From: Bugula neritina
Taxonomy: Eukaryota > Bryozoa > Gymnolaemata > Cheilostomatida > Bugulidae
Length of the DNA stretch: 64,000 nucleotides
Direction: 5' to 3'
Assembly: GCA_964035545.1 (NCBI GenBank)
Contig: CAXIUT010000103.1
Location: 496,001 to 560,000, forward strand
Shown: in pieces, positions 33,194 through 46,619 of the stretch
Layout of the letters: each line of letters begins with the position of its first letter
Position numbering within the stretch: position 1 is the first letter of the stretch
The notes under the pieces: model-generated
Database searches by the model: none
Told to the model about the DNA's origin: nothing
The model's input: the letters and a program-made list of their open reading frames with translations, nothing else
Made by a program: the position numbers and the translations under genes

Positions 33194-34533
33194 AACTTGA
33201 TGCCTGCTTCAAAGACACCAGTGCTTAATTACTGTGTTAACTGTATTGGTATGTTGCCATGAGATATTTGGTAATATTTCGCATCACAACAAACTCTTCA
33301 GAAAGTTAAGAAAATCAGTCTAGAAAGTTAATGAAATAAACCTACCAGAAAGAGTAAGCCAGATGTAACAAGTAGATCCAAAACAAGTTGATTAACAATT
33401 GAAGTTGAAATCTCCATGTAGTCAACACTTTAGTCCTAATGTCAAATGCAAACGTCTGCAATCAAACTGTGTAGACTTCATGAGCTGGTTAGCTGAAAGG
33501 ACTCATTAAAGTTCTTAACTCTTGTGTGTATAGTGATGCCCATCTTGAACTAGAGAGGGCTGACTGAAGACTGCTACTTTGTGAAAATTGACAATGCATA
33601 TTATTATTATTCATTGTTGAGATTCACGACTGCCATAAACAATGATAAAATATTCATTGTTGGTACTACTGAGTAGAATAAAATATAATATAATATTATT
33701 TTCTGGACAAATAAATAATATCAAATGCATATTATAACTTACCATAAATCTACAGTGCTTCACATCTTCACTTTTTTCTGCAATGTTATTTCTTTGCAGT
33801 TAGAAGTACTAGTTGAAAATATGACTATGAAACATAACCCTTCAATTTCATTGCACCAGCACCAGTTGCAAGATAGGTGTGTTGGGAGTTATCTTTCCAA
33901 AAATTTTGTTCTTTGTGTTTATACGAAGCAGACACAGGCTAATATTAGTTTTGTTATTTGCAAGAGTTTTTCTGTCTGATTGTCCATCAGCACAAGTTTG
34001 GCCTTGCAGTTATTATGGAAATACCAGTGATGCTGGAAGACCTTTGCATTGTACACCCGCCTTTACTATTGAATTTAGATGTTTTATTTTCCCATCCCCT
34101 CTCCTGCCCCCCTGTCCCCTCTAACAACCAGCAATCCTGACTCATGTGAATTGTGTTATTGTTCTAGAGTTGGCCCATGGGCCTACAGTATACGATTTGA
34201 AGCTTTATAGTTTACAGGCAGTGGAGATGAGTCACTGCTAAAACCCATTTTATTAGTAGACTATATTGCTCTTCAATCATCAGTTTTCATATTAAAAGAG
34301 AAAGCTCATCTGCAGCGCCATTTCACAGTGTTATATTTTGCTAGAGCAAAAACTAATTTTAGATGCCTTTGCAAACATATGAGAAATAAATGAGTCATTC
34401 CATGAAAAGAGGTGTTTGCAGCAATTGTCCACTTTTGATTTACAAGCGGCATGGAAACTTTTGTAGTTTTAAATAATATCTCCAAACTCATCACTTGCAT
34501 GTGTTTAGATACTTGATAAATTTTTTTATGCAA
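33194..34533 (-). repeat. Monomer R5
   Basis: 1340 bp. Private changes: TTGGTATGTTGCC, CAGCACAAGTTTGG and CCATTTTATTAGTAG; the last restores the F-arm base at a site otherwise fixed in the R arm. It has CCAAAAATTTTG like R8. AP-1 site 1 is intact. Confidence 0.97.
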
Positions 34534-35877
34534 AACTTGATGCCTGCTTCAAAGACACCAGTGCTTAATTACTGTGTTAACTGTATTGGCATGTTGCCAT
34601 GAGATATTTGGTAATATTTCGCATCACAACAAACTCTTCAGAAAGTTAAGAAAATCAGTCTAGAAAGTTAATGAAATAAACCTACCAGAAAGAGTAAGCC
34701 AGATGTAACAAGTAGATCCAAAACAATTAGTTGATTAACAATTGAAGTTGAAATCTCCATGTAGTCAACACTTTAGTCCTAGTGTCAAATGCAAACGCCT
34801 GCAATCAAACTGTGTAGACTTCATGAGCTGGTTAGCTGACAGGACTCATTAAAGTTCTTAACTCTTGTGTGTATAGTGATGCCCATCTTGAACTAGAGAG
34901 GGCTGACTGAAGACTGCTACTTTGTGAAAATTGACAATGCATATTATTATTATTCATTGTTGAGATTCACGACTGCCATAAACAATGATAAAATATTCAT
35001 TGTTGGTACTACTGAGTAGAATAAAATATAATATAATATTATTTTCTGGACAAATAAATAATATCAAATGCATATTATAACTTACCATAAATCTACAGTG
35101 CTTCACATCTTCACTTTTTTCTGCAATGTTATTTCTTTGCAGTTAGAAGTACTAGTTGAAAATATGACTATGAAACATAACCCTTCAATTTCATTGCACC
35201 AGCACCAGTTGCAAGATAGGTGTGTTGGGAGTTATCTTTCCCAAAATTTTGTTCTTTGTGTTTATACGAAGCAGACACAGGCTAATATTAGTTTTGTTAT
35301 TTGCAAGAGTTTTTCTGTCTGATTGTCCATCAGCAAAAGTTTGGCCTTGCAGTTATTATGGAAATACCAGTGATGCTGGAAGACCTTTGCATTGTACACC
35401 CGCTTTTACTTTTGAATTTAGATGTTTTATTTTCCCATCCCCTCTCCTGCCCCCCCTGTCCCCTCTAACAACCAGCAATCCTGACTCATGTGAATTGTGT
35501 TATTGTGCTAGAGTTGGCCCATGGGCCTACAGTATACGATTTGAAGCTTTATAGTTTACAGGCAGTGGAGATGAGTCACTGCTAAAACCCATTTTGTTAG
35601 TAGACTATATTGCTCTTCAATCATCAGTTTTCATATTAAAAGAGAAAGCTCATCTGCAGCGCCATTTCACAGTGTTTTATTTTGCTAGAGCAATAACTAA
35701 TTTTAGATGCCTTTGCAAACATATGAGAAATAAATGAGTGATTCTATGAAAAGAGGTGTTTGCAGCAATTGTCCACTTTTGATTTACAAGCGGCATGGAA
35801 ACTTTTGTAGTTTTAAATAATATCTCCAAACTCATCACTTGCATGTGTTTAGATACTTGATAAATTTTTTTATGCAA
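34534..35877 (-). repeat. Monomer R6
   Basis: 1344 bp, with ACAATTAGTTG and CCTAGTGTC (shared with R7 and R14), private TTTTACTTTTGAA, seven C, GTGCTAGAG and GAGTGATTCTATG. Confidence 0.97.
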
Positions 35878-37222
35878 AACTTGATGCCTGCTTCAAAGAC
35901 ACCAGTGCTTAATTACTGTGTTAACTGTATTGGCATGTTGCCATGAGATATTTGGTAATATTTCGCATCACAACAAACTCTTCAGAAAGTTAAGAAAATC
36001 AGTCTAGAAAGTTAATGAAATAAACCTACCAGAAAGAGTAAGCCAGATGTAACAAGTAGATCCAAAACAATTAGTTGATTAACAATTGAAGTTGAAATCT
36101 CCATGTAGTCAACACTTTAGTCCTAGTGTCAAATGCAAACGCCTGCAATCAAACTGTGTAGACTTCATGAGCTGGTTAGCTGACAGGACTCATTAAAGTT
36201 CTTAACTCTTGTGTGTATAGTGATGCCCATCTTGAACTAGAGAGGGCTGACTGAAGACTGCTACTTTGTGAAAATTGACAATGCATATTATTATTATTCA
36301 TTGTTGAGATTCACGACTGCCATAAACAATGATAAAATATTCATTGTTGGTACTACTGAGTAGAATAAAATATAATATAATATTATTTTCTGGACAAATA
36401 AATAATATCAAATGCATATTATAACTTACCATAAATCTACAGTGCTTCACATCTTCACTTTTTTCTGCAATGTTATTTCTTTGCAGTTAGAAGTACTAGT
36501 TGAAAATATGACTATGAAACATAACCCTTCAATTTCATTGCACCAGCACCAGTTGCAAGATAGGTGTGTTGGGAGTTATCTTTCCCAAAATTTTGTTCTT
36601 TGTGTTTATACGAAGCAGACACAGGCTAATATTAGTTTTGTTATTTGCAAGAGTTTTTCTGTCTGATTGTCCATCAGCAAAAGTTTGGCCTTGCAGTTAT
36701 TATGGAAATACCAGTGATGCTGGAAGACCTTTGCATTGTACACCCGCCTTTACTATTGAATTTAGATGTTTTATTTTCCCATCCCCTCTCCTGCCCCCCT
36801 GTCCCCTCTAACAACCAGCAATCCTGACTCATGTGAATTGTGTTATTGTTCTAGAGTTGGCCCATGGGCCTACAGTATACGATTTGAAGCTTTATAGTTT
36901 ACAGGCAGTGGAGATGAGTCACTGCTAAAACCCATTTTGTTAGTAGACTATATTGCTCTTCAATCATCAGTTTTCATATTAAAAGAGAAAGCTCATCTGC
37001 AGCGCCATTTCACAGTGTTATATTTTGCTAGAGCAAAAACTAATTTTAGATGCCTTTGCAAACATATGAGAAATAAATGAGTCATTCCATGAAAAGAGGT
37101 GTTTGCAGCAATTGTCCACTTTTGATTTACAAGCGGCATGGAAACTTTTGTAGTTTTAAATAATATCTCCAAACTCATCACTTGCATGTGTTTATAGATA
37201 CTTGATAAAGTTTTTTATGCAA
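35878..37222 (-). repeat. Monomer R7
   Basis: 1345 bp, the longest complete unit. It has TTTATAGATACTTG (37191-37204), 2 bp longer than either of the two common forms, and AAAGTTTTTTATG. It has CCTAGTGTC, six C and intact AP-1 site 1. Confidence 0.97.
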
Positions 37223-38565
37223 AACTTGATGCCTGCTTCAAAGACACCAGTGCTTAATTACTGTGTTAACTGTATTGGCACGTTGCCATGAGATATTTGG
37301 TAATATTTCGCATCACAACAAACTCTTCAGAAAGTTAAGAAAATCAGTCTAGAAAGTTAATGAAATAAACCTACCAGAAAGAGTAAGCCAGATGTAACAA
37401 GTAGATCCAAAACAATTAGTTGATTAACAATTGAAGTTGAAATCTCCATGTAGTCAACACTTTAGTCCTAATGTCAAATGCAAACGCCTGCAATCAAACT
37501 GTGTAGACTTCATGAGCTGGTTAGCTGACAGGACTCATTAAAGTTCTTAACTCTTGTGTGTATAGTGATGCCCATCTTGAACTAGAGAGGGCTGACTGAA
37601 GACTGCTACTTTGTGAAAATTGACAATGCATATTATTATTATTCATTGTTGAGATTCACGACTGCCATAAACAATGATAAAATATTCATTGTTGGTACTA
37701 CTGAGTAGAATAAAATATAATATAATATTATTTTCTGGACAAATAAATAATATCAAATGCATATTATAACTTACCATAAATCTACAGTGCTTCACATCTT
37801 CATTTTTTTCTGCAATGTTATTTCTTTGCAGTTAGAAGTACTAGTTGAAAATATGACTATGAAACATAACCTTTCAATTTCATTGCACCAGCACCAGTTG
37901 CAAGATAGGTGTGTTGGGAGTTATCTTTCCAAAAATTTTGTTCTTTGTGTTGATACGAAGCAGACACAGGCTAATATTAGTTTTGTTATTTGCAAGAGTT
38001 TTTCTGTCTGATTGTCCATCAGCAAAAGTTTGGCCTTGCAGTTATTATGGAAATACCAGTGATGCTGGAAGACCTTTGCATTGTACACCCGCCTTTACTA
38101 TTGAATTTAGATGTTTTATTTTCCCATCCCCTCTCCTGCCCCCCTGTCCCCTCTAACAACCAGCAATCCTGACTCATGTGAATTGTGTTATTGTTCTAGA
38201 GTTGGCCCATGGGCCTACAGTATACGATTTGAAGCTTTATAGTTTACAGGCAGTGGAGATGAGTCACTGCTAAAACCCATTTTGTTAGTAGACTATATTG
38301 CTCTTCAATCATCAGTTTTCATATTAAAAGAGAAAGCTCATCTGCAGCGCCATTTCACAGTGTTATATTTTGCTAGAGCAAAAACTAATTTTAGATGCCT
38401 TTGCAAACATATGAGAAATAAATGAGTCATTCCATGAAAAGAGGTGTTTGCAGCAATTGTCCACTTTTGATTTACAAGCGGCATGGAAACTTTTGTAGTT
38501 TTAAATAATATCTCCAAACTCATCACTTGCATGTGTTTAGATACTTGATAAATTTTTTTATGCAA
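37223..38565 (-). repeat. Monomer R8
   Basis: 1343 bp. Private changes: CTTCATTTTTTTCTG, CATAACCTTTC and GTGTTGATACG. It has CCAAAAATTTTG as in R5, six C and intact AP-1 site 1. Confidence 0.97.
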
Positions 38566-39909
38566 AACTTGATGCCTGCTTCAAAGACACCAGTGCTTAA
38601 TTACTGTGTTAACTGTATTGGCATGTTGCCATGAGATATTTGGTAATATTTCGCATCACAACAAACTCTTCAGAAAGTTAAGAAAATCAGTCTAGAAAGT
38701 TAATGAAATAAACCTACCAGAAAGAGTAAGCCAGATGTAACAAGTAGATCCAAAACAATTAGTTGATTAACAATTGAAGTTGAAATCTCCATGTAGTCAA
38801 CACTTTAGTCCTAATGTCAAATGCAAACGCCTGCAATCAAACTGTGTAGACTTCATGAGCTGGTTAGCTGACAGGACTCATTAAAGTTCTTAACTCTTGT
38901 GTGTATAGTGATGCCCATCTTGAACTAGAGAGGGCTGACTGAAGACTGCTACTTTGTGAAAATTGACAATGCATATTATTATTATTCATTGTTGAGATTC
39001 ACGACTGCCATAAACAATGATAAAATATTCATTGTTGGTACTACTGAGTAGACTAAAATATAATATAATATTATTTTCTGGACAAATAAATAATATCAAA
39101 TGCATATTATAACTTACCATAAATCTACAGTGCTTCACATCTTCACCTTTTTCTGCAATGTTGATTCTTTGCAGTTAGAAGTACTAGTTGAAAATATGAC
39201 TATGAAACATAACCCTTCAATTTCATTGCACCAGCACCAGTTGCAAGATAGGTGTGTTGGGAGTTATCTTTCCCAAAATTTTGTTCTTGGTGTTTATACG
39301 AAGCAGACACAGGCTAATATTAGTTTTGTTATTTGTAAGAGTTTTTCTGTCTGATTGTCCATCAGCAAAAGTTTGGCCTTGCAGTTATTATGGAAATACC
39401 AGTGATGCTGGAAGACCTTTGCATTGTACACCCGCTTTTACTATTGAATTTAGATGTTTTATTTTCCCATCCCCTCTCCTGCCCCCCCTGTCCCCTCTAA
39501 CAACCAGCAATCCTGACTCATGTGAATTGTGTTATTGTTCTAGAGTTGGCCCATGGGCCTACAGTATACGATTTGAAGCTTTATAGTTTACAGGCAGTGG
39601 AGATGAGTCACTGCTAAAACCCATTTTGTTAGTAGACTATATTGCTCTTCAATCATCAGTTTTCATATTAAAAGAGAAAGCTCATCTGCAGCGCCATTTC
39701 ACAGTGTTTTATTTTGCTAGAGCAATAACTAATTTTAGATGCCTTTGCAAACATATGAGAAATAAATGAGTGATTCTATGAAAAGAGGTGTTTGCAGCAA
39801 TTGTCCACTTTTGATTTACAAGCGGCATGGAAACTTTTGTAGTTTTAAATAATATCTCCAAACTCATCACTTGCATGTGTTTATAGACTTGATAAATTTT
39901 TTTATGCAA
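38566..39909 (-). repeat. Monomer R9
   Basis: 1344 bp. GAGTAGACTAAAAT near 39047 is shared with R14 and R16 only. It has ATGTTGATTC, seven C, GTTCTAGAG, GAGTGATTCTATG and TTTATAGACTTG. Confidence 0.97.
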
Positions 39910-41250
39910 AACTTGATGCCTGCTTCAAAGACACCAGTGCTTAATTACTGTGTTAACTGTATTGGCACGTTGCCATGAGATATTTGGTAATATTTCGCAT
40001 CACAACAAACTCTTCAGAAAGTTAAGAAAATCAGTCTAGAAAGTTAATGAAATAAACCTACCAGAAAGAGTAAGCCAGATGTAACAAGTAGATCCAAAAC
40101 AAGTTGATTAACAATTGAAGTTGAAATCTCCATGTAGTCAACACTTTAGTCCTAATGTCAAATGCAAACGTCTGCAATCAAACTGTGTAGACTTCATGAG
40201 CTGGTTAGCTGAAAGGACTCATTAAAGTTCTTAACTCTTGTGTGTATAGTGATGCCCATCTTGAACTAGAGAGGGCTGACTGAAGACTGCTACTTTGTGA
40301 AAATTGACAATGCATATTATTATTATTCATTGTTGAGATTCACGACTGCCATAAACAATGATAAAATATTCATTGTTGGTACTACTGAGTAGAATAAAAT
40401 ATAATATAATATTATTTTCTGGACAAATAAATAATATCAAATGCATATTATAACTTACCATAAATCTACAGTGCTTCACATCTTCACTTTTTTCTGCAAT
40501 GTTATTTCTTTGCAGTTAGAAGTACTAGTTGAAAATATGACTATGAAACATAACCCTTCAATTTCATTGCACCAGCACCAGTTGCAAGATAGGTGTGTTG
40601 GGAGTTATCTTTCCCAAAATTTTGTTCTTTGTGTTTATACGAAGCAGACACAGGCTAATATTAGTTTTGTTATTTGCAAGAGTTTTTCTGTCTGATTGTC
40701 CATCAGCAAAAGTTTGGCCTTGCAGTTATTATGGAAATACCAGTGATGCTGGAAGACCTTTGCATTGTACACCCGCTTTTACTATTGAATTTAGATGTTT
40801 TATTTTCCCATCCCCTCTCCTGCCCCCCCTGTCCCCTCTAACAACCAGCAATCCTGACTCATGTGAATTGTGTTATTGTGCTAGAGTTGGCCCATGGGCC
40901 TACAGTATACGATTTGAAGCTTTATAGTTTACAGGCAGTGGAGATGAGTCACTGCTAAAACCCATTTTGTTAGTAGACTATATTGCTCTTCAATCGTCAG
41001 TTTTCATATTAAAAGAGAAAGCTCATCTGCAGCGCCATTTCACAGTGTTTTATTTTGCTAGAGCAATAACTAATTTTAGATGCCTTTGCAAACATATGAG
41101 AAATAAATGAGTGATTCTATGAAAAGAGGTGTTTGCAGCAATTGTCCACTTTTGATTTACAAGCGGCATGGAAACTTTTGTAGTTTTAAATAATATCTCC
41201 AAACTCATCACTTGCATGTGTTTATAGACTTGATAAATTTTTTTATGCAA
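39910..41250 (-). repeat. Monomer R10
   Basis: 1341 bp, no 4-bp insertion, with GCTGAAAGG, seven C, GTGCTAGAG, CAATCGTCAG, GAGTGATTCTATG, AGAGGTG and AAGCGGC. Confidence 0.97.
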
Positions 41251-42591
41251 AACTTGATGCCTGCTTCAAAGACACCAGTGCTTAATTACTGTGTTAACTG
41301 TATTGGCACGTTGCCATGAGATATTTGGTAATATTTCGCATCACAACAAACTCTTCAGAAAGTTAAGAAAATCAGTCTAGAAAGTTAATGAAATAAACCT
41401 ACCAGAAAGAGTAAGCCAGATGTAACAAGTAGATCCAAAACAAGTTGATTAACAATTGAAGTTGAAATCTCCATGTAGTCAACACTTTAGTCCTAATGTC
41501 AAATGCAAACGTCTGCAATCAAACTGTGTAGACTTCATGAGCTGGTTAGCTGAAAGGACTCATTAAAGTTCTTAACTCTTGTGTGTATAGTGATGCCCAT
41601 CTTGAACTAGAGAGGGCTGACTGAAGACTGCTACTTTGTGAAAATTGACAATGCATATTATTATTATTCATTGTTGAGATTCACGACTGCCATAAACAAT
41701 GATAAAATATTCATTGTTGGTACTACTGAGTAGAATAAAATATAATATAATATTATTTTCTGGACAAATAAATAATATCAAATGCATATTATAACTTACC
41801 ATAAATCTACAGTGCTTCACATCTTCACTTTTTTCTGCAATGTTATTTCTTTGCAGTTAGAAGTACTAGTTGAAAATATGACTATGAAACATAACCCTTC
41901 AATTTCATTGCACCAGCACCAGTTGCAAGATAGGTGTGTTGGGAGTTATCTTTCCCAAAATTTTGTTCTTTGTGTTTATACGAAGCAGACACAGGCTAAT
42001 ATTAGTTTTGTTATTTGCAAGAGTTTTTCTGTCTGATTGTCCATCAGCAAAAGTTTGGCCTTGCAGTTATTATGGAAATACCAGTGATGCTGGAAGACCT
42101 TTGCATTGTACACCCGCTTTTACTATTGAATTTAGATGTTTTATTTTCCCATCCCCTCTCCTGCCCCCCCTGTCCCCTCTAACAACCAGCAATCCTGACT
42201 CATGTGAATTGTGTTATTGTGCTAGAGTTGGCCCATGGGCCTACAGTATACGATTTGAAGCTTTATAGTTTACAGGCAGTGGAGATGAGTCACTGCTAAA
42301 ACCCATTTTGTTAGTAGACTATATTGCTCTTCAATCGTCAGTTTTCATATTAAAAGAGAAAGCTCATCTGCAGCGCCATTTCACAGTGTTTTATTTTGCT
42401 AGAGCAATAACTAATTTTAGATGCCTTTGCAAACATATGAGAAATAAATGAGTGATTCTATGAAAAGAGATGTTTGCAGCAATTGTCCACTTTTGATTTA
42501 CACGCAGCATGGAAACTTTTGTAGTTTTAAATAATATCTCCAAACTCATCACTTGCATGTGTTTATAGACTTGATAAATTTTTTTATGCAA
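41251..42591 (-). repeat. Monomer R11
   Basis: 1341 bp, like R10 up to the end, then AGAGATG and TACACGCAGC, a combination recurring in R15 and R17. Confidence 0.97.
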
Positions 42592-43931
42592 ACCTTGATG
42601 CCTGCTTCAAAGACACCAGTGCTTAATTACTGTGTTAACTGTATTGGCACGTTGCCATGAGATATTTCGTAATATTTCGCATCACAACAAACTCTTCAGA
42701 AAGTTAAGAAAATCAGTCTAGAAAGTTAATGAAATAAACCTACCAGAAAGAGTAAGCCAGATGTAACAAGTAGATCCAAAACAAGTTGATTAACAATTGA
42801 AGTTGAAATCTCCATGTAGTCAACACTTTAGTCCTAATGTCAAATGCAAACGTCTGCAATCAAACTGTGTAGACTTCATGAGCTGGTTAGCTGAAAGGAC
42901 TCATTAAAGTTCTTAACTCTTGTGTGTATAGTGATGCCCATCTTGAACTAGAGAGGGCTGACTGAAGACTGCTACTTTGTGAAAATTGACAATGCATATT
43001 ATTATTATTCATTGTTGAGATTCACGACTGCCATAAACAATGATAAAATATTCATTGTTGGTACTACTGAGTAGAATAAAATATAATATAATATTATTTT
43101 CTGGACAAATAAATAATATCAAATGCATATTATAACTTACCATAAATCTACAGTGCTTCACATCTTCACCTTTTTCTGCAATGTTGATTCTTTGCAGTTA
43201 GAAGTACTAGTTGAAAATATGACTATGAAACATAACCCTTCAATTTCATTGCACCAGCACCAGTTGCAAGATAGGTGTGTTGGGAGTTATCTTTCCCAAA
43301 ATTTTGTTCTTGGTGTTTATACGAAGCAGACACAGGCTAATATTAGTTTTGTTATTTGTAAGAGTTTTTCTGTCTGATTGTCCATCAGCAAAAGTTTGGC
43401 CTTGCAGTTATTATGGAAATACCAGTGATGCTGGAAGACCTTTGCATTGTACACCCGCCTTTACTATTGAATTTAGATGTTTTATTTTCCCATCCCCTCT
43501 CCTGCCCCCCTGTCCCCTCTAACAACCAGCAATCCTGACTCATGTGAATTGTGTTATTGTTCTAGAGTTGGCCCATGGGCCTACAGTATACGATTTGAAG
43601 CTTTATAGTTTACAGGCAGTGGAGATGAGTCACTGCTAAAACCCATTTTGTTAGTAGACTATATTGCTCTTCAATCATCAGTTTTCATATTAAAAGAGAA
43701 AGCTCATCTGCAGCGCCATTTCACAGTGTTATATTTTGCTAGAGCAAAAACTAATTTTAGATGCCTTTGCAAACATATGAGAAATAAATGAGTCATTCCA
43801 TGAAAAGAGGTGTTTGCAGCAATTGTCCACTTTTGATTTACAAGCGGCATGGAAACTTTTGTAGTTTTAAATAATATCTCCAAACTCATCACTTGCATGT
43901 GTTTAGATACTTGATAAATTTTTTTATGCAA
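42592..43931 (-). repeat. Monomer R12
   Basis: 1340 bp, a typical member of the R2/R12/R18/R21/R25 subtype: AACCTTG start, TTTCGTAATATTTCG, ATGTTGATTC, six C, GAGTCATTCC, no 4-bp insertion. Confidence 0.97.
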
Positions 43932-45275
43932 AACTTGATGCCTGCTTCAAAGACACCAGTGCTTAATTACTGTGTTAACTGTATTGGCATGTTGCCATGA
44001 GATATTTGGTAATATTTCGCATCACAACAAACTCTTCAGAAAGTTAAGAAAATCAGTCTAGAAAGTTAATGAAATAAACCTACCAGAAAGAGTAAGCCAG
44101 ATGTAACAAGTAGATCCAAAACAATTACTTGATTAACAATTGAAGTTGAAATCTCCATGTAGTCAACACTTTAGTCCTAATGTCAAATGCAAACGCCTGC
44201 AATCAAACTGTGTAGACTTCATGAGCTGGTTAGCTGACAGGACTCATTAAAGTTCTTAACTCTTGTGTGTATAGTGATGCCCATCTTGAACTAGAGAGGG
44301 CTGACTGAAGACTGCTACTTTGTGAAAATTGACAATGCATATTATTATTATTCATTGTTGAGATTCACGACTGCCATAAACAATGATAAAATATTCATTG
44401 TTGGTACTACTGAGTAGAATAAAATATAATATAATATTATTTTCTGGACAAATAAATAATATCAAATGCATATTATAACTTACCATAAATCTACAGTGCT
44501 TCACATCTTCACTTTTTTCTGCAATGTTATTTCTTTGCAGTTAGAAGTACTAGTTGAAAATATGACTATGAAACATAACCCTTCAATTTCATTGCACCAG
44601 CACCAGTTGCAAGATAGGTGTGTTGGGAGTTATCTTTCCCAAAATTTTGTTCTTTGTGTTTATACGAAGCAGACACAGGCTAATATTAGTTTTGTTATTT
44701 GCAAGAGTTTTTCTGTCTGATTGTCCATCAGCAAAAGTTTGGCCTTGCAGTTATTATGGAAATACCAGTGATGCTGGAAGACCTTTGCATTGTACACCCG
44801 CTTTTACTATTGAATTTAGATGTTTTATTTTCCCATCCCCTCTCCTGCCCCCCCTGTCCCCTCTAACAACCAGCAATCCTGACTCATGTGAATTGTGTTA
44901 TTGTTCTAGAGTTGGCCCATGGGCCTACAGTATACGATTTGAAGCTTTATAGTTTACAGGCAGTGGAGATGAGTCACTGCTAAAACCCATTTTGTTAGTA
45001 GACTATATTGCTCTTCAATCATCAGTTTTCATATTAAAAGAGAAAGCTCATCTGCAGCGCCATTTCACAGTGTTTTATTTTGCTAGAGCAATAACTAATT
45101 TTAGATGCCTTTGCAAACATATGAGAAATAAATGAGTGATTCCATGAAAAGAGGTGTTTGCAGCAATTGTCCACTTTTGATTTACAAGCGGCATGGAAAC
45201 TTTTGTAGTTTTAAATAATATCTCCAAACTCATCACTTGCATGTGTTTAGATACTTGATAAATTTTTTTATGCAA
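43932..45275 (-). repeat. Monomer R13
   Basis: 1344 bp, with ACAATTACTTG, seven C and GTTCTAGAG. It has GAGTGATTCCATG near 45134, a hybrid of the two common forms GAGTGATTCTATG and GAGTCATTCCATG. Confidence 0.97.
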
Positions 45276-46619
45276 AACTTGATGCCTGCTTCAAAGACAC
45301 CAGTGCTTAATTACTGTGTTAACTGTATTGGCACGTTGCCATGAGATATTTGGTAATATTTCGCATCACAACAAACTCTTCAGAAAGTTAAGAAAATCAG
45401 TCTAAAAAGTTAATGAAATAAACCTACCAGAAAGAGTAAGCCAGATGTAACAAGTAGATCCAAAACAATTAGTTGATTAACAATTGAAGTTGAAATCTCC
45501 ATGTAGTCAACACTTTAGTCCTAGTGTCAAATGCAAACGCCTGCAATCAAACTGTGTAGACTTCATGAGCTGGTTAGCTGACAGGACTCATTAAAGTTCT
45601 TAACTCTTGTGTGTATAGTGATGCCCATCTTGAACTAGAGAGGGCTGACTGAAGACTGCTACTTTGTGAAAATTGACAATGCATATTATTATTATTCATT
45701 GTTGAGATTCACGACTGCCATAAACAATGATAAAATATTCATTGTTGGTACTACTGAGTAGACTAAAATATAATATAATATTATTTTCTGGACAAATAAA
45801 TAATATCAAATGCATATTATAACTTACCATAAATCTACAGTGCTTCACATCTTCACCTTTTTCTGCAATGTTGATTCTTTGCAGTTAGAAGTACTAGTTG
45901 AAAATATGACTATGAAACATAACCCTTCAATTTCATTGCACCAGCACCAGTTGCAAGATAGGTGTGTTGGGAGTTATCTTTCCCAAAATTTTGTTCTTGG
46001 TGTTTATACGAAGCAGACACAGGCTAATATTAGTTTTGTTATTTGTAAGAGTTTTTCTGTCTGATTGTCCATCAGCAAAAGTTTGGCCTTGCAGTTATTA
46101 TGGAAATACCAGTGATGCTGGAAGACCTTTGCATTGTACACCCGCTTTTACTATTGAATTTAGATGTTTTATTTTCCCATCCCCTCTCCTGCCCCCCCTG
46201 TCCCCTCTAACAACCAGCAATCCTGACTCATGTGAATTGTGTTATTGTTCTAGAGTTGGCCCATGGGCCTACAGTATACGATTTGAAGCTTTATAGTTTA
46301 CAGGCAGTGGAGATGAGTCACTGCTAAAACCCATTTTGTTAGTAGACTATATTGCTCTTCAATCATCAGTTTTCATATTAAAAGAGAAAGCTCATCTGCA
46401 GCGCCATTTCACAGTGTTTTATTTTGCTAGAGCAATAACTAATTTTAGATGCCTTTGCAAACATATGAGAAATAAATGAGTGATTCTATGAAAAGAGGTG
46501 TTTGCAGCAATTGTCCACTTTTGATTTACAAGCGGCATGGAAACTTTTGTAGTTTTAAATAATATCTCCAAACTCATCACTTGCATGTGTTTATAGACTT
46601 GATAAATTTTTTTATGCAA
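45276..46619 (-). repeat. Monomer R14
   Basis: 1344 bp, with private TCTAAAAAGTTAATG (XbaI-type TCTAGA lost), CCTAGTGTC, GAGTAGACTAAAAT near 45757, ATGTTGATTC, seven C and GAGTGATTCTATG. From about 45761 it begins copy 1 of the 2682-bp dimer. Confidence 0.97.
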
